This document shows, one piece after another, positions 51,684 to 63,100 of a DNA stretch of 64,000 nt (its first letter is position 1; each line of letters opens with the position of its first letter). The notes below the pieces were generated by a model. That model was not told the DNA's origin. It did no database searches and worked only from the letters and a program-made list of their open reading frames with translations. This DNA is from Aurantibacter crassamenti (GTDB lineage: Bacteria; Bacteroidota; Bacteroidia; Flavobacteriales; Flavobacteriaceae): NCBI RefSeq assembly GCF_016811105.1, contig NZ_JAFBGM010000001.1:248001-312000 (forward strand). The letters are read 5' to 3'. The position numbers were made by a program, and so were the translations under genes.

Positions 51684-53315
51684 ATGAAAAACAATAAATT
51701 AAAAATTTTCGGATTATCACTTGTTGCAACCTTAGGGTTAGTATCGTGTACCGATTTAGAAATTGAAGAAACGGACTCATTTATTACGGAAGGTTTCGTA
51801 GGTTTAGAAAACCCATCTTCTGCCTTAGAAGGACTTTATGGTGATATTCGAGGTAATCTTTCTGATCAAGCAAATACCTATGCATTATTTGAAGTAACTA
51901 CCGATGCGCAATTAATACCAACAAGAGGTGCTGACTGGGGTGATAATGGCCGTTGGAGAAAACTCCACCAACATGAATGGGGTTTAGAGGAGTCAGATAT
52001 TATCGGACCTTTTGAACAATGGACAAAAAATCAATTATCTGCTTCTCAAATTATTGATGAAAGAAGTGCTGCCTCAGCATCTGATGTTTTGGAAGCACGA
52101 TTCTTAAGGGCATACAGTATGTGGATTACTTTAGATCTTTATGGCCAAGTACCATTCAGAGACACACAATTACCTAGCACTGAAATACCAGAAGTACTAA
52201 CAGGTGCTGATGCAGTTAATTTTATTTTGGCAGATTTAGATCTTTGTATTGCTGGTTTATCAAATACACCAGCTGGTGCCGGTGATGATTTACTTAAGCC
52301 ATCTACTTCAGCTGCTAAATTTTTAAAAGCTAGAATATTATTAAACAGGCATATTTATGAAAATCAATTAACTGATGGTGGTGGTACGCCAAACCCAGCA
52401 GATATGACCAGTGTAATTAGTTTAGTTGATGATATTACTGCTAACGGTTATACTTTACAAGAAGGTTATTTCGATATTTTCTTAAAAGATGCAGATTCTG
52501 AAACAATTTGGTTTACTGAATCTAATGTTGAAAATGTAATATACGCGCCATTACATGTTAATTCATTTGGATTGGCAGGCGGCGGTGGCTGGAATGGCTT
52601 TAGTACCCTAGCTGAATACTATGATTTATTTGAGGGTGACCCTGAAATTAACCGAGTTGAAACTGATCTTACACGGCTTGATGGTCAAGAAGAACGAAGA
52701 GGTGGTACACCACCAGAAGGCTTACCATTTACAGGAACTTCTGGTGCAGATCCTGCTGATGGTTACGAGTTTGGTTCTAACGTAGGTTATGGCTTTTTAA
52801 TCAACCAACAATATGATTTAGATGGTACGAAGATTCAAGATAGACAAGGCGCTGATCTACAGTTTAAAAGAGACTTTACAGATGGCTCAGGTGCAAAAAA
52901 CCTTATAAACAATAACGAGCAAACCGGGGTTCGAATCATTAAATATAACCCTAGAAACGGACTTGGTACTCAGCATAAGATTCAATTTAGATATGCAGAT
53001 GCTTATTTAATGAAAGCTGAAGCAATGTTTAGAAGTGGTGGTGACCCATTAACAATGATAAACGAATTAAGAACTATTAGAGATGCACAGCCACTTACCT
53101 CAATTAGTGAAAGTGATATTTTAGACGAAAGAGGTAGAGAGTTGTATTTAGAACTAGTTAGACGTACTGATTTAATTCGTTTTGGTCAATATTTAAGAGA
53201 TTGGGAGTTTAAAGTTCCATCTGCGATTGAAGAGAAAAAACGATTATTATTTCCTATTCCTTTACCACAAATTTTGGCTAACCCAAATTTGGTTCAGAAT
53301 CCAGGTTATGAATAA
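51684..53315 (+). CDS. SusD/RagB-family glycan-binding lipoprotein
   Basis: A 543-residue lipoprotein (lipobox LVSC, Cys 22, followed by the acidic stretch TDLEIEETD typical of surface-exported lipoproteins). Seen: TPR-type helices (LEARFLRAYSMWITLDLYGQVPF; DAYLMKAEAMFRSG) and the C-terminal RGRELYLELVRRTDLIRFG and FPIPLPQILANPNL-type motifs of SusD. It forms the lid on the SusC barrel and binds the incoming sugar. A strong intrinsic terminator begins 28 bases after its stop. Confidence 0.95.
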   Translation: MKNNKLKIFGLSLVATLGLVSCTDLEIEETDSFITEGFVGLENPSSALEGLYGDIRGNLSDQANTYALFEVTTDAQLIPTRGADWGDNGRWRKLHQHEWGLEESDIIGPFEQWTKNQLSASQIIDERSAASASDVLEARFLRAYSMWITLDLYGQVPFRDTQLPSTEIPEVLTGADAVNFILADLDLCIAGLSNTPAGAGDDLLKPSTSAAKFLKARILLNRHIYENQLTDGGGTPNPADMTSVISLVDDITANGYTLQEGYFDIFLKDADSETIWFTESNVENVIYAPLHVNSFGLAGGGGWNGFSTLAEYYDLFEGDPEINRVETDLTRLDGQEERRGGTPPEGLPFTGTSGADPADGYEFGSNVGYGFLINQQYDLDGTKIQDRQGADLQFKRDFTDGSGAKNLINNNEQTGVRIIKYNPRNGLGTQHKIQFRYADAYLMKAEAMFRSGGDPLTMINELRTIRDAQPLTSISESDILDERGRELYLELVRRTDLIRFGQYLRDWEFKVPSAIEEKKRLLFPIPLPQILANPNLVQNPGYE

Positions 53316-53343
53316 AAAATTATTTACTATATAGCCATTAAAG

Positions 53344-53375
53344 CCCACTCTAATGAGTGGGTTTTATTATTTTTA
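53344..53375 (+). terminator. Strong intrinsic terminator after susD
   Basis: CCCACTC (53344-53350), loop TAAT, GAGTGGG (53355-53361) form a perfect 7-base-pair GC-rich stem, extendable by a G-T and three A-T pairs, followed directly by TTTTATTATTTTT. It separates SusCD from the FG-GAP genes. Confidence 0.9.
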
Positions 53376-53576
53376 GATTTAGCTTTCTTTTTACTACATA
53401 CCGATGTTGAATGTTAAATTTTAAAAAATCTTCGTAGCGCATACATAATTTGGCACTTACTTAATATTCAAAATCTTATCTTAGAAAGTTGATTTATTTT
53501 CAACTTTAAATTGCTATTGTTTAAAACATTAAATATAATAGCATTAAAATCTACAATCAGTCTTTTCAACTAGTAC

Positions 53577-56500
53577 ATGAAAAAAACTATAGTATTTTTA
53601 ATTCTTGCATTTTATATTGTTGCTTGCAATAAAAAGAATACTCTTTTTGATAAGATCAATTCTACTATAACACATGTTGATTTTACAAACCAATTATCAC
53701 CGACCACTGAACTTAACATATTAAGTTATCTATACTACTATAATGGTGCTGGCATTGCCGCTGCGGATTTTAACAATGACGGACTGATTGATTTATTTTT
53801 TACAGGCAACCAAGTAAATGATGAATTATACTTAAATAGAGGTGATTTTCAATTTGAAAAAATTACAAAACAAGCAGGTTTTCAAACTAAAAATAGTTGG
53901 TCTACAGGAGTTACCCATGTTGATATAAATAATGATGGCCTTCTTGATATTTATATTTGTAAAGCATCAAAATATCGAGCTTTAGAAGGTCAAAATTTAC
54001 TCTATATAAATAAAGGAATTGATTCGAATGGTATTCCGAGTTTTAAAGAAGAATCAAAAAAATATGGGTTAGACTTTTCTGGGCTTAGTACAAATGCAAC
54101 ATTTTTTGATTATGACCTAGATGGAGACTTAGATATGTACTTGTTAAATCATTCAGTACACCCAAATAACAATTACGGACATGGATCTAAACGAAAAGGC
54201 TACAACCCAATATCAGGTGATGTTCTTTTTAAAAATCAAAACGGAAAATTTGTAGATACTAGTGAAGAAGCGGGCATATTTCAAGGTGAAATTGGTTATG
54301 GTTTAGGCCTTGCAATTAGTGATATAAATAATGATGGCTACCCTGATATTTATATAGGGAATGACTTCTTTGAAAATGATTACCTCTACATCAATCAAAA
54401 AAACGGCAAATTCAATGAAGTAAACTCACAAAAAAAATCTGGTATAGGTCACACATCGCATTACTCAATGGGCAATGATATAGCTGACATAAATAATGAT
54501 GGCCTAATGGACATCATTTCATTAGATATGTTACCTGAAAATTTAGAAACGTATAAATCATCAGGTTTAGAATATTCTTATTCCATATACAATCAATATC
54601 TAAATAAAAACTATGCTCCACAGTACATGCAAAACACATTACAATTAAACAATTCTAACAATCAATTTTCAGAAATAGCTTTTTTAAGTGGTATTGCTGC
54701 AACTGAATGGTCTTGGGGTGCTTTGTTCGCTGATTTTAATAATGATGGATATAATGACCTTTTTGTTTCTAATGGAATAAAAGGTGCAACTAATGATATG
54801 GATTATTTGAATTTCATTTCAAATGATGATATACAACGTAGAATTGATGCAGGCATGAAGGAATCAGACCTACCTCTAATAACTGAAATTCCAGAAAAAA
54901 AGACTTCGAATTATATTTTCAAAAACAACGGAGACCTCACTTTTTCTAACATGACTCACAAATGGTTAGAAGAAGAACGCTCATTTAGTAATGGGTCAAT
55001 TTATGCTGACTTAGATAACGATGGTGATTTAGATCTTGTTATAAACAATGTAAATCAAGAAGCCTTCATTTTAGAAAATAAAACTAAAGTTGGAAATTAC
55101 TTGAATATCAAATTCAATGGTTCTAAAAATAATCTACAAGGTATTGGCGCAAAAGTCACAATCTATTCAGATAAAACAATCACCAAAGAAAACTATACTT
55201 CAAGAGGATATTTATCATCAATACCACCTAACCTACATTTCGGTTTTGGAACAGAAAAAAATATTGATTCATTAAAAGTACAATGGCCTGATGGCAAAAC
55301 TGAGACCTTAAAATCTATAAATACAAACACAACTATTACATTAAATTACACGAATGCCAAGGTTCAAAACTCCTTAAGAAACAATCAACAATTAAAGTAT
55401 TTTACTAAAAAAGACTCATTAATAAATTTCAAACACAAAGAACAAGCTTCTTTAGATTTTGATCGAAAACCACTAATTCCCTTTGCAAATTCGAATAATG
55501 GCCCGTGCATTTCAGTTGCAGATATTAATAATGATGGTCTTGAAGATGTCTTTATTGGTGGCGCTAAAAAACAAACTTCAGCATTATTAATTCAAACTGA
55601 AAATGGTGAATTTATAAACGCACAAGATGATCTCTTTGAAGCAAACAATATCAATGAAGATACTGCAAGTTTGTTTTTTGATGCGAATGGTGATGGATAT
55701 TTAGATTTAGTAGTAGGCAGTGGTGGTAATGAATTTACCTCTGGCACAGCTATAGAACCAAGACTCTACATTAATGAAAATGGAACCTTTAAACTAAAAA
55801 AAGAAGTTTTTAAAAACATAAGAGCTAATATATCAAAAATTGCTGCTGCAGATATTGATAACGATGGTGATATAGACCTCATACTAGCAGCTGATCAAGT
55901 TCCTACAGAATTTGGCTTATCACCCAAACAGCACTTATTTCTAAATGATGGTAATGGTAATTTCATAGATAAGATTAAAAAAATAGCCCCTCAATTAGAA
56001 AATATTGGCAATATCAAAGATTTAGTTTTTGCAGATATCAATCATGATAATAAAACAGATTTAATTGTCGTAGGTCATTGGATGCCAGTTTCAATATTTT
56101 TAAATAATGGCAATCAATTAATTTTACAAGAAAATAATGGTTTAGAATTTTCAAAAGGTTGGTGGAATTCATTGAATGTTACAGACGTCGATAATGATGG
56201 GGATCTTGATTTCATATGTGGTAACTGGGGTCTAAATTCTAAATTTAATGCATCAAAAGAAAAACCAATTACGCTTTATAGAAATGATTTTGATACGAAC
56301 GGAAGTATTGAAGTATTGGTAACCTATTTTTACAACGACATTGAAACTACCTTTGCATCCAAAGATGATTTAGTAAAACAATTACCTTTTCTCAACAAAA
56401 AATATCTTTCATATAATAAATTTGCCAAAGCAAGTATTAAAGAACTTTTCGGAGGTGAAAACTTGAATAATTCTGATAAAAAACAAGTCTACGAACTTCA

Positions 56501-56858
56501 AAGTTCCGTTTTTATTAATGATGGTGATAACAATTTTACAATAAAGTCATTACCACTAATAGCGCAATCTTCTCAAATAAATTCAATTGCCGTAGATGAT
56601 GTAAATAATGATGGTTATGACGACCTTATTTTGGCTGGCAACAACTATCAAATTAGCACACAATTGGGTAGGCTTGATGGTTGTCATGGGTTAATTTTAC
56701 AAAATGATAAAAAAGGAGGTTTTTCATGGGTAAAAGAACAAAATTTAGATATAAATGGTGTTTCTAGAACTATTAAAAATATAACTGTCGATGGTGTACC
56801 TGGCTACTTAATTGGCCGTAATAATTCTACACCCATTGTTCTATTAAAAACTAAATAA
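53577..56858 (+). CDS. FG-GAP/VCBS-repeat ASPIC-UnbV (CRTAC1-like) surface lipoprotein 1
   Basis: A 1,093-residue lipoprotein (lipobox YIVAC, Cys 17). Two beta-propeller-type halves rich in FG-GAP/VCBS calcium loops of the form DxNxDGxxDxxx: I count 14, e.g. DFNNDGLIDLFF, DYDLDGDLDMYL, DLDNDGDLDLVI, DVNNDGYDDLIL. Between the halves is an ASPIC/UnbV domain (GIGAKVTIY, SRGYLSS, HFGFGTEKNIDSLKVQWPDG). The fold resembles the extracellular CRTAC1/integrin-alpha type. The Lys/Asn-rich residues after the Cys may be a surface export signal. It is first of three tandem paralogues and ends overlapping the next by one base. Function unknown; ligand binding at the surface linked to SusCD is plausible. 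Confidence 0.85.
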   Translation: MKKTIVFLILAFYIVACNKKNTLFDKINSTITHVDFTNQLSPTTELNILSYLYYYNGAGIAAADFNNDGLIDLFFTGNQVNDELYLNRGDFQFEKITKQAGFQTKNSWSTGVTHVDINNDGLLDIYICKASKYRALEGQNLLYINKGIDSNGIPSFKEESKKYGLDFSGLSTNATFFDYDLDGDLDMYLLNHSVHPNNNYGHGSKRKGYNPISGDVLFKNQNGKFVDTSEEAGIFQGEIGYGLGLAISDINNDGYPDIYIGNDFFENDYLYINQKNGKFNEVNSQKKSGIGHTSHYSMGNDIADINNDGLMDIISLDMLPENLETYKSSGLEYSYSIYNQYLNKNYAPQYMQNTLQLNNSNNQFSEIAFLSGIAATEWSWGALFADFNNDGYNDLFVSNGIKGATNDMDYLNFISNDDIQRRIDAGMKESDLPLITEIPEKKTSNYIFKNNGDLTFSNMTHKWLEEERSFSNGSIYADLDNDGDLDLVINNVNQEAFILENKTKVGNYLNIKFNGSKNNLQGIGAKVTIYSDKTITKENYTSRGYLSSIPPNLHFGFGTEKNIDSLKVQWPDGKTETLKSINTNTTITLNYTNAKVQNSLRNNQQLKYFTKKDSLINFKHKEQASLDFDRKPLIPFANSNNGPCISVADINNDGLEDVFIGGAKKQTSALLIQTENGEFINAQDDLFEANNINEDTASLFFDANGDGYLDLVVGSGGNEFTSGTAIEPRLYINENGTFKLKKEVFKNIRANISKIAAADIDNDGDIDLILAADQVPTEFGLSPKQHLFLNDGNGNFIDKIKKIAPQLENIGNIKDLVFADINHDNKTDLIVVGHWMPVSIFLNNGNQLILQENNGLEFSKGWWNSLNVTDVDNDGDLDFICGNWGLNSKFNASKEKPITLYRNDFDTNGSIEVLVTYFYNDIETTFASKDDLVKQLPFLNKKYLSYNKFAKASIKELFGGENLNNSDKKQVYELQSSVFINDGDNNFTIKSLPLIAQSSQINSIAVDDVNNDGYDDLILAGNNYQISTQLGRLDGCHGLILQNDKKGGFSWVKEQNLDINGVSRTIKNITVDGVPGYLIGRNNSTPIVLLKTK

Positions 56859-59800
56859 TGTATAAGTATCAACAAAAATTATTTTATGTACTTCTTCTTG
56901 TAGTTATCGTATCGTGTACTAAAAAAGAAGAAGAAAGTAAAAAAACGATTGAGACGCTATTCACTTTAATGAAATCAGAAGATACAGGTATTGATTTCAT
57001 CAATAAAGTAGAAAATAAAAAGGATTTTAATATTTTCAAATATCGTAATCTATATAATGGCGGTGGCGTTGCCATTGGTGATATTAATAATGATGGATTG
57101 GTTGATGTTTACTTAACCGGGAATAAAGAAAAAAACAAATTATACTTAAATCAAGGAGATTTTAAATTTAAAGATATTTCAAGTTCAGCTGGTATTGAAG
57201 GCAATAAACCTTGGTCTACCGGTGTAGTAATGGTAGATATAAATGCTGATGGCTTACTTGATATTTATGTTAGTAATGCAGGTAACATGAAAGGAAACAA
57301 TCATGATAATGACCTCTATATAAATAATGGTGACCTTACATTTACAGAGAAAGCTGAAGAATACAATTTAGCTAAGACAGGTTTTACTACACACGCATCA
57401 TTTTTTGATTACGATAAAGATGGCGACCTAGACGCCTACATTTTAAACAATAGCAATATACCCGTAAGCAGTTTAGGCTACGCTGAACAACGTGATGTTC
57501 GAGCGCAAGACTGGGAAGGTGTCCCACATATTTTTAGAGGTGTTGGTGATATGCTATTAAGAAACGATAACGGCAAATTTGTTGACGTAAGTGAAGAATC
57601 AGGAATTTATGGCAGCCTAATTGGTTTCGGATTAGGTGTTTTAGTTACTGATATAAATCAAGATTTATATCCAGATATTTATATTTCAAATGATTTTTAT
57701 GAAAGAGATTATTTGTACATAAATCAGCAAGATGGCACCTTTAAAGAAGAAATTAAAGACTATGTATCGCATCTTAGTCTATCTGCTATGGGTATAGATA
57801 TTGCTGATATTAATAACGACGGTCACAATGATATATTTATTACAGATATGTTACCAGAAGCTGAAGAAAGGGTAAAGTCAGTAATGGAGTTTGAAGGCTA
57901 TAATGTCTATAATTTAAAAAGAAGTAAAGATTTTTCGCAACAGTACATTCAAAACACACTTCAACTTAATAACGGCAATGGCTCTTTTTCTGAAATTGCA
58001 TATTACAGTGGTGTACATGCCACAGACTGGAGTTGGGCAGGTCTACTTTTTGACATGGATAATGACGGTCTAAAAGATATTTTTATTACCAATGGAATTA
58101 ATCATGATCTTACTGATTTAGATTTTGTTGATTTTTTTGCCAATGAAATCATTCAAAAAATGGCGTTAACTGGTAAAAAAGAGTCCATTGATTCCATTAT
58201 TAACAAAATGCCAATTAAACCTCAACCCAATTATGCGTACAAAAACAAAGGGGATCTTACATTCAAAAACTCAAATAAAGAATGGGGTTTTGAACTTGCA
58301 ACAAGATCTAATGGCGCCGCTTATGGTGATTTAGATAATGATGGTGATTTAGATTTAGTAATAAATAATGTTAATACAGAATCATTTGTATATAGAAACA
58401 ACTCTAATAAACAAAAGGAAAATAATTTCATTCAACTACAATTTAAGGGTATTGATAAAAACCCTTTTGCTATTGGAACCTTAGCTAAATTTTATTTTGG
58501 AGAAAATATTGTGAACCAAGAACTTATGCCATCAAGAGGCTTTCAGTCTTCGGTAGATTACAAAATGACCTTGGGTATCGGAAAACATAATGAGTTGGAC
58601 TCTATTCGTGTAATATGGCCAAATGACAAAACACAACTCTTAACTAAAGTAAAAGCGAATCAGTTTTTAACACTTATTCAGACCGAAGCTGCTGAAACTT
58701 ATCAAGTTCAACCCAATAAAATTTATAAAACACTTTTAAAAGAATTAGATAATGATAGTTTTCTCGCTCATAAAGAGAACAACTATAATGATTTTGATTA
58801 TGAAGGTTTAATTTATAAAAAGCTATCTCAAGAAGGTCCGGCTTTGGCTGTTGGTGATGTTGACAATGATGGTAATGAAGATTTTTACATTGGTGGGTCT
58901 AAAGACCAAGCAGGTTTACTATACAAACATAGAGGAGCTGGCAAGTTTGTAAAATCGCAACAATCTATTTTTGAAAAAGACAAAAACTTTGAGGATACTG
59001 CCGCAGCTTTTTTTGATGTCGATAATGACAATGATTTAGACCTAATGATAGGTAGTAGCGGCAATGAAGTAGGCAGTGAAAAAGAATACAAAGCACGCCT
59101 CTATCTAAATGATGGCAAAGGTAACTTTAGCGATTCTGGTCAAAAATTACCAACTACTTTCAAAAACATATCTACAATAGCGCCACAAGATTTTGATTCA
59201 GATGGTGATATAGATGTTTTTATTGGATCTAGAAGTGTTGTTGGTATTTACGGTTTAGACCCGGATCATCTACTATTAGAAAATAAGGAAGGTAAATTTG
59301 AAGATGCTACAGAACGAAGAGCATTTGATTTAAAGAATACTGGTATGATTACGCATTCTGTTTGGGCAGATATGAATGGCGATAAAAAACAAGATTTAAT
59401 TACAGTATCAGACTGGGGTACACCAGAAATTTACACAAATACAGGAAAACGTCTACAAAAACTTAATTCATCACTTGACAGTTTGCATGGATGGTGGAAT
59501 ACCGTTGCAACAGCTGATTTAGATAAAGATGGCGACTTAGATTTAATACTTGGCAATCAAGGTGAAAACTTGCATTACATGCCAAAAGATGGTGAAGTAA
59601 TGAAACTATGGATTAATGATTTTGACAATAACGGCACAATAGAGCAAATAGTAACTTTAAGTATTGCTGGCAAAGACTATCCTATACTACAAAAAAAGGA
59701 AATCACAGGGCAATTAACATCCTTAAAAAATAGAAATTTAAAAGCATCAGATTATGCCAAACGCACTATACAAGAACTATTTTCAAAAGCAGTAATTGAT

Positions 59801-60199
59801 CAATCAATAGTAAAACAAGTTAACACTGCGGCCTCGGTAATTGCGGTAAATGAAGGTGAAGGTAAATTCACAATCAAAAGACTACCAAGCAGGTCTCAAT
59901 TTTCTTGTATCTGCAGTATTAATTGTATCGACATAAATAATGATGGAAACTTAGATTTAATCATGGGCGGTAATAATTTCGAATTCAAACCCCAATATTC
60001 TAGATTAGATGCTAATTACGGAAACGTTTTACTAGGCAATGGAAAACTTGATTTTGAATGGCAAAACTATGATGAAAGTGGATTTTTCATTCGTGAAGAA
60101 ATAAAACATTTAGCAGAAGTAAAAGATAAAAACGGAAAACGATTTATTGTAACGGCCATTAATGAAAGTAAACCTAAAATATTTGCACTAGATGAATAA
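56858..60199 (+). CDS. FG-GAP/VCBS-repeat ASPIC-UnbV surface lipoprotein 2
   Basis: A 1,113-residue lipoprotein (lipobox VIVSC, Cys 20, followed by TKKEEE, fitting an acidic surface export signal). Again 14 calcium-loop motifs in the same order as its neighbours (DINNDGLVDVYL ... DINNDGNLDLIM) and a central ASPIC/UnbV domain (AIGTLAKFYFG, SRGFQSS, LGIGKHNELDSIRVIWPNDK). Several loops have lost a Gly or changed the last Asp (DINQDLYPDIYI, DVDNDNDLDLMI, DFDNNGTIEQIV), so metal binding may vary between blades. Start overlaps the stop of the first copy (TAATG) and its end overlaps the third by 8 bases, so the three are coupled. Confidence 0.85.
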   Translation: MYKYQQKLFYVLLLVVIVSCTKKEEESKKTIETLFTLMKSEDTGIDFINKVENKKDFNIFKYRNLYNGGGVAIGDINNDGLVDVYLTGNKEKNKLYLNQGDFKFKDISSSAGIEGNKPWSTGVVMVDINADGLLDIYVSNAGNMKGNNHDNDLYINNGDLTFTEKAEEYNLAKTGFTTHASFFDYDKDGDLDAYILNNSNIPVSSLGYAEQRDVRAQDWEGVPHIFRGVGDMLLRNDNGKFVDVSEESGIYGSLIGFGLGVLVTDINQDLYPDIYISNDFYERDYLYINQQDGTFKEEIKDYVSHLSLSAMGIDIADINNDGHNDIFITDMLPEAEERVKSVMEFEGYNVYNLKRSKDFSQQYIQNTLQLNNGNGSFSEIAYYSGVHATDWSWAGLLFDMDNDGLKDIFITNGINHDLTDLDFVDFFANEIIQKMALTGKKESIDSIINKMPIKPQPNYAYKNKGDLTFKNSNKEWGFELATRSNGAAYGDLDNDGDLDLVINNVNTESFVYRNNSNKQKENNFIQLQFKGIDKNPFAIGTLAKFYFGENIVNQELMPSRGFQSSVDYKMTLGIGKHNELDSIRVIWPNDKTQLLTKVKANQFLTLIQTEAAETYQVQPNKIYKTLLKELDNDSFLAHKENNYNDFDYEGLIYKKLSQEGPALAVGDVDNDGNEDFYIGGSKDQAGLLYKHRGAGKFVKSQQSIFEKDKNFEDTAAAFFDVDNDNDLDLMIGSSGNEVGSEKEYKARLYLNDGKGNFSDSGQKLPTTFKNISTIAPQDFDSDGDIDVFIGSRSVVGIYGLDPDHLLLENKEGKFEDATERRAFDLKNTGMITHSVWADMNGDKKQDLITVSDWGTPEIYTNTGKRLQKLNSSLDSLHGWWNTVATADLDKDGDLDLILGNQGENLHYMPKDGEVMKLWINDFDNNGTIEQIVTLSIAGKDYPILQKKEITGQLTSLKNRNLKASDYAKRTIQELFSKAVIDQSIVKQVNTAASVIAVNEGEGKFTIKRLPSRSQFSCICSINCIDINNDGNLDLIMGGNNFEFKPQYSRLDANYGNVLLGNGKLDFEWQNYDESGFFIREEIKHLAEVKDKNGKRFIVTAINESKPKIFALDE

Positions 60200-63100
60200 A
60201 CTAGTTATTGTTTTTTGTATCAGCTTTCTTTTAATTAATTGTTCTGAAAAAGAGAAACTTTTTAATTTGCCGTCTGCAGCTAAAACAGGGGTTAATTTTA
60301 CCAATACATTAACCGAAACTGATGATGTCAATATTCTAGATTATCTATATTTCTATAATGGTGGCGGTGTTGCAATTGGTGACGTAAATAACGACAACCT
60401 CCCTGATATCTATTTTTCAGGAAACCAAGTCAAAAACAAATTGTATTTAAACAAGGGCAATTTACAATTTGAAGATATAACTGATAAGGCCAACGTATCA
60501 GGCAACAGCACATGGAATACTGGTACCATTATGGCTGATGTGAATGGCGATGGTTGGTTAGACATATATGTATGTGCCGTAGTAGGCATTAATGGTTTTA
60601 ATGGTCACAATGAACTTTTCATTAATAACCAAGACGGTACTTTCAGCGAAAAAGCATCTGAATATGGTCTTGATTTCGATTCGTATAGCTCGTCCGCCGC
60701 ATTCTTTGATTTCGACTTAGATGGTGATTTAGATTTATACTTACTAAATCACGCTGTACATACTTCAGAGTCTTATGGAAAAGCTGATTTAAGATATCAA
60801 AGAAACTTTGAAACTGGCGATAAACTATTACGAAATGACGATGGTAAATTTATTGATATCAGTGAACAAGCTGGAATTTTCGGTGGAATAAATGGCTACG
60901 GTTTGGGTTTGGCAATATCAGATTTTAATCTAGACGGCTACCCAGATATTTATGTAGGTAATGATTTTCATGAAGACGATTATTATTATTTAAACAACCA
61001 AAATGGAACATTTACTGAAAGTTTACGAAGTGCTTTTGGACACACAAGTAGATTTTCAATGGGCAATGATGTTGCAGATATAAATCATGATGGTTATCCT
61101 GATTTAATATCATTAGATATGTTACCAGAAGAAGAGATTCCTCTTAAATCTTCTGAAGGAGATGATAATTTGCAAACTCAAAAAATGCGTATTGAACAAT
61201 ACGGGTACCAATATCAATTTACACGCAATATGCTACATATCAATCGGGAAGATGGAAATTTCACCGAAACGGCATTAATGAGTGGTATAGCCGCGACAGA
61301 CTGGAGTTGGAGCGCCCTCTTTGCCGATTATAATCAAGATGGTGAACAAGACCTATTTATTGCTAATGGCATACCTAAACGACCTAATGATTTAGATTTT
61401 ATCAATTTCATTTCAAATGAACAAGTTAGCAGTAAAATAAACAACACTAAACTAGTAGATAAAAAAGCGTTAAAAATGATGCCTACTGGCACACATTATA
61501 ATTACTTTTTTGAAGGCAAAGGAAAACTAGGTTTTCAAAATCAATCTAAAAATTGGGCAGCTACAGATACACTTGCTTCTGCAGCCTCTGCATACGGTGA
61601 CTTAGATAATGATGGCGACTTAGACTTAGTAGTTAGTAATTTAAATGTACCGGCAACTATTTATGAAAACAAAACCAACGAAAAATCAGATTTCATAAAA
61701 ATTAAATTCGCATCAAATACGCAAAACAAGTTTGCAATTGGCGCAAAAGTGTATGCTTATAACAACAATATTTTACAATATAAAGAGCTCTTCACCACAA
61801 GAGGTTTTCAATCTTCTTCAGAAAATATTATTCATTTTGGTTTTGGTAAATCAGAAAAAATTGATTCATTAAAAATTGTATGGCCTAACAAAACATTTCA
61901 GATTTTACATAAAGTTAATACAAATCAAACATTATTAATTTCTCCTGAAAACACAAAACCATTTGATTACAATCGCTTTCAACCGTCCAAGCAATTAATG
62001 TTCAAAAAAGACAGTACAAATCTTGGAATCAATTTTACCCATTATGAGGATAGTTATCTTGATTTTAACAGAGAAAAACTGATTCCATATAAAATTTCAG
62101 ATCGAGGGCCTGCGTTTGCTGAAGGTGATTTAAACAATGACGGCAAGAAAGATTTATTTTTTGGTGGATCAAAATTTACTCCTTCACAGACATATCTTAA
62201 TAAAGACAGTGTATATGTTCAAAATGACGTAGTTGAAATTAAAGCTGATTCTATAAAAGAAAACATAAGTGCAAGTATCGCTGATTTTAATGGCGATGGT
62301 AAAAACGATATAATTATTGGTTCTGGTGGTGGCGATTTCTTTGGAAATTCAAAAGCTCTAATGGATAGTTATTATACGCAATCTGACGCAGGTTTTACAG
62401 TAGAAAAACTCCCTGAAATTTTTCAAAATTCCTCAATTGTGGCACCATTTGATTATGATGATGACGGAGATTTAGATGTTTTTATTGGAGGTCAATCAGA
62501 GTCTGGTAATTTCGGACAAAAGGTTCAATCTTATCTCCTAAAAAATGAGAATGGCAATTTTACTATAGATGAAAATTTCAAATATGAAGGTATGATTACT
62601 GATGCCATTTGGACTGATTTTGACAGTGACGGTACTTTTGATTTAATAATTGTTGGTGAATGGGCTGCTCCAAGGTTTATAAAAAACATTGATGGTGTAT
62701 TTCATGAAGTTAAAACACCTAACATTAGTGGTCTTTGGCAATCAATTCATGCCTTTGATATTGATGAAGATGGTGATACAGATTATCTATTAGGTAATTG
62801 GGGGTTGAACACAAAATTCAATGCTACTGATAAGAATCCACTCAGATTATATTATAACGATTTTGATAATAATGGACAAACTGAAACCATTACTGCCATT
62901 TATAAAAATGGTTCTTATTACACCTTAGAAAATTTAGATGGTTTGGCAAGTCAAGTTGTTTCACTGCGTAAAAAATTTAATTCATACACTTCGATTGCAG
63001 GTAAAGCTATTGAAGAAGTTTTTGATAAAACACAGCTATCAAAATCAACAATTTTAGAGGTAAACACATTAGCGTCAGGATATCTAAAAAACAATGATGG

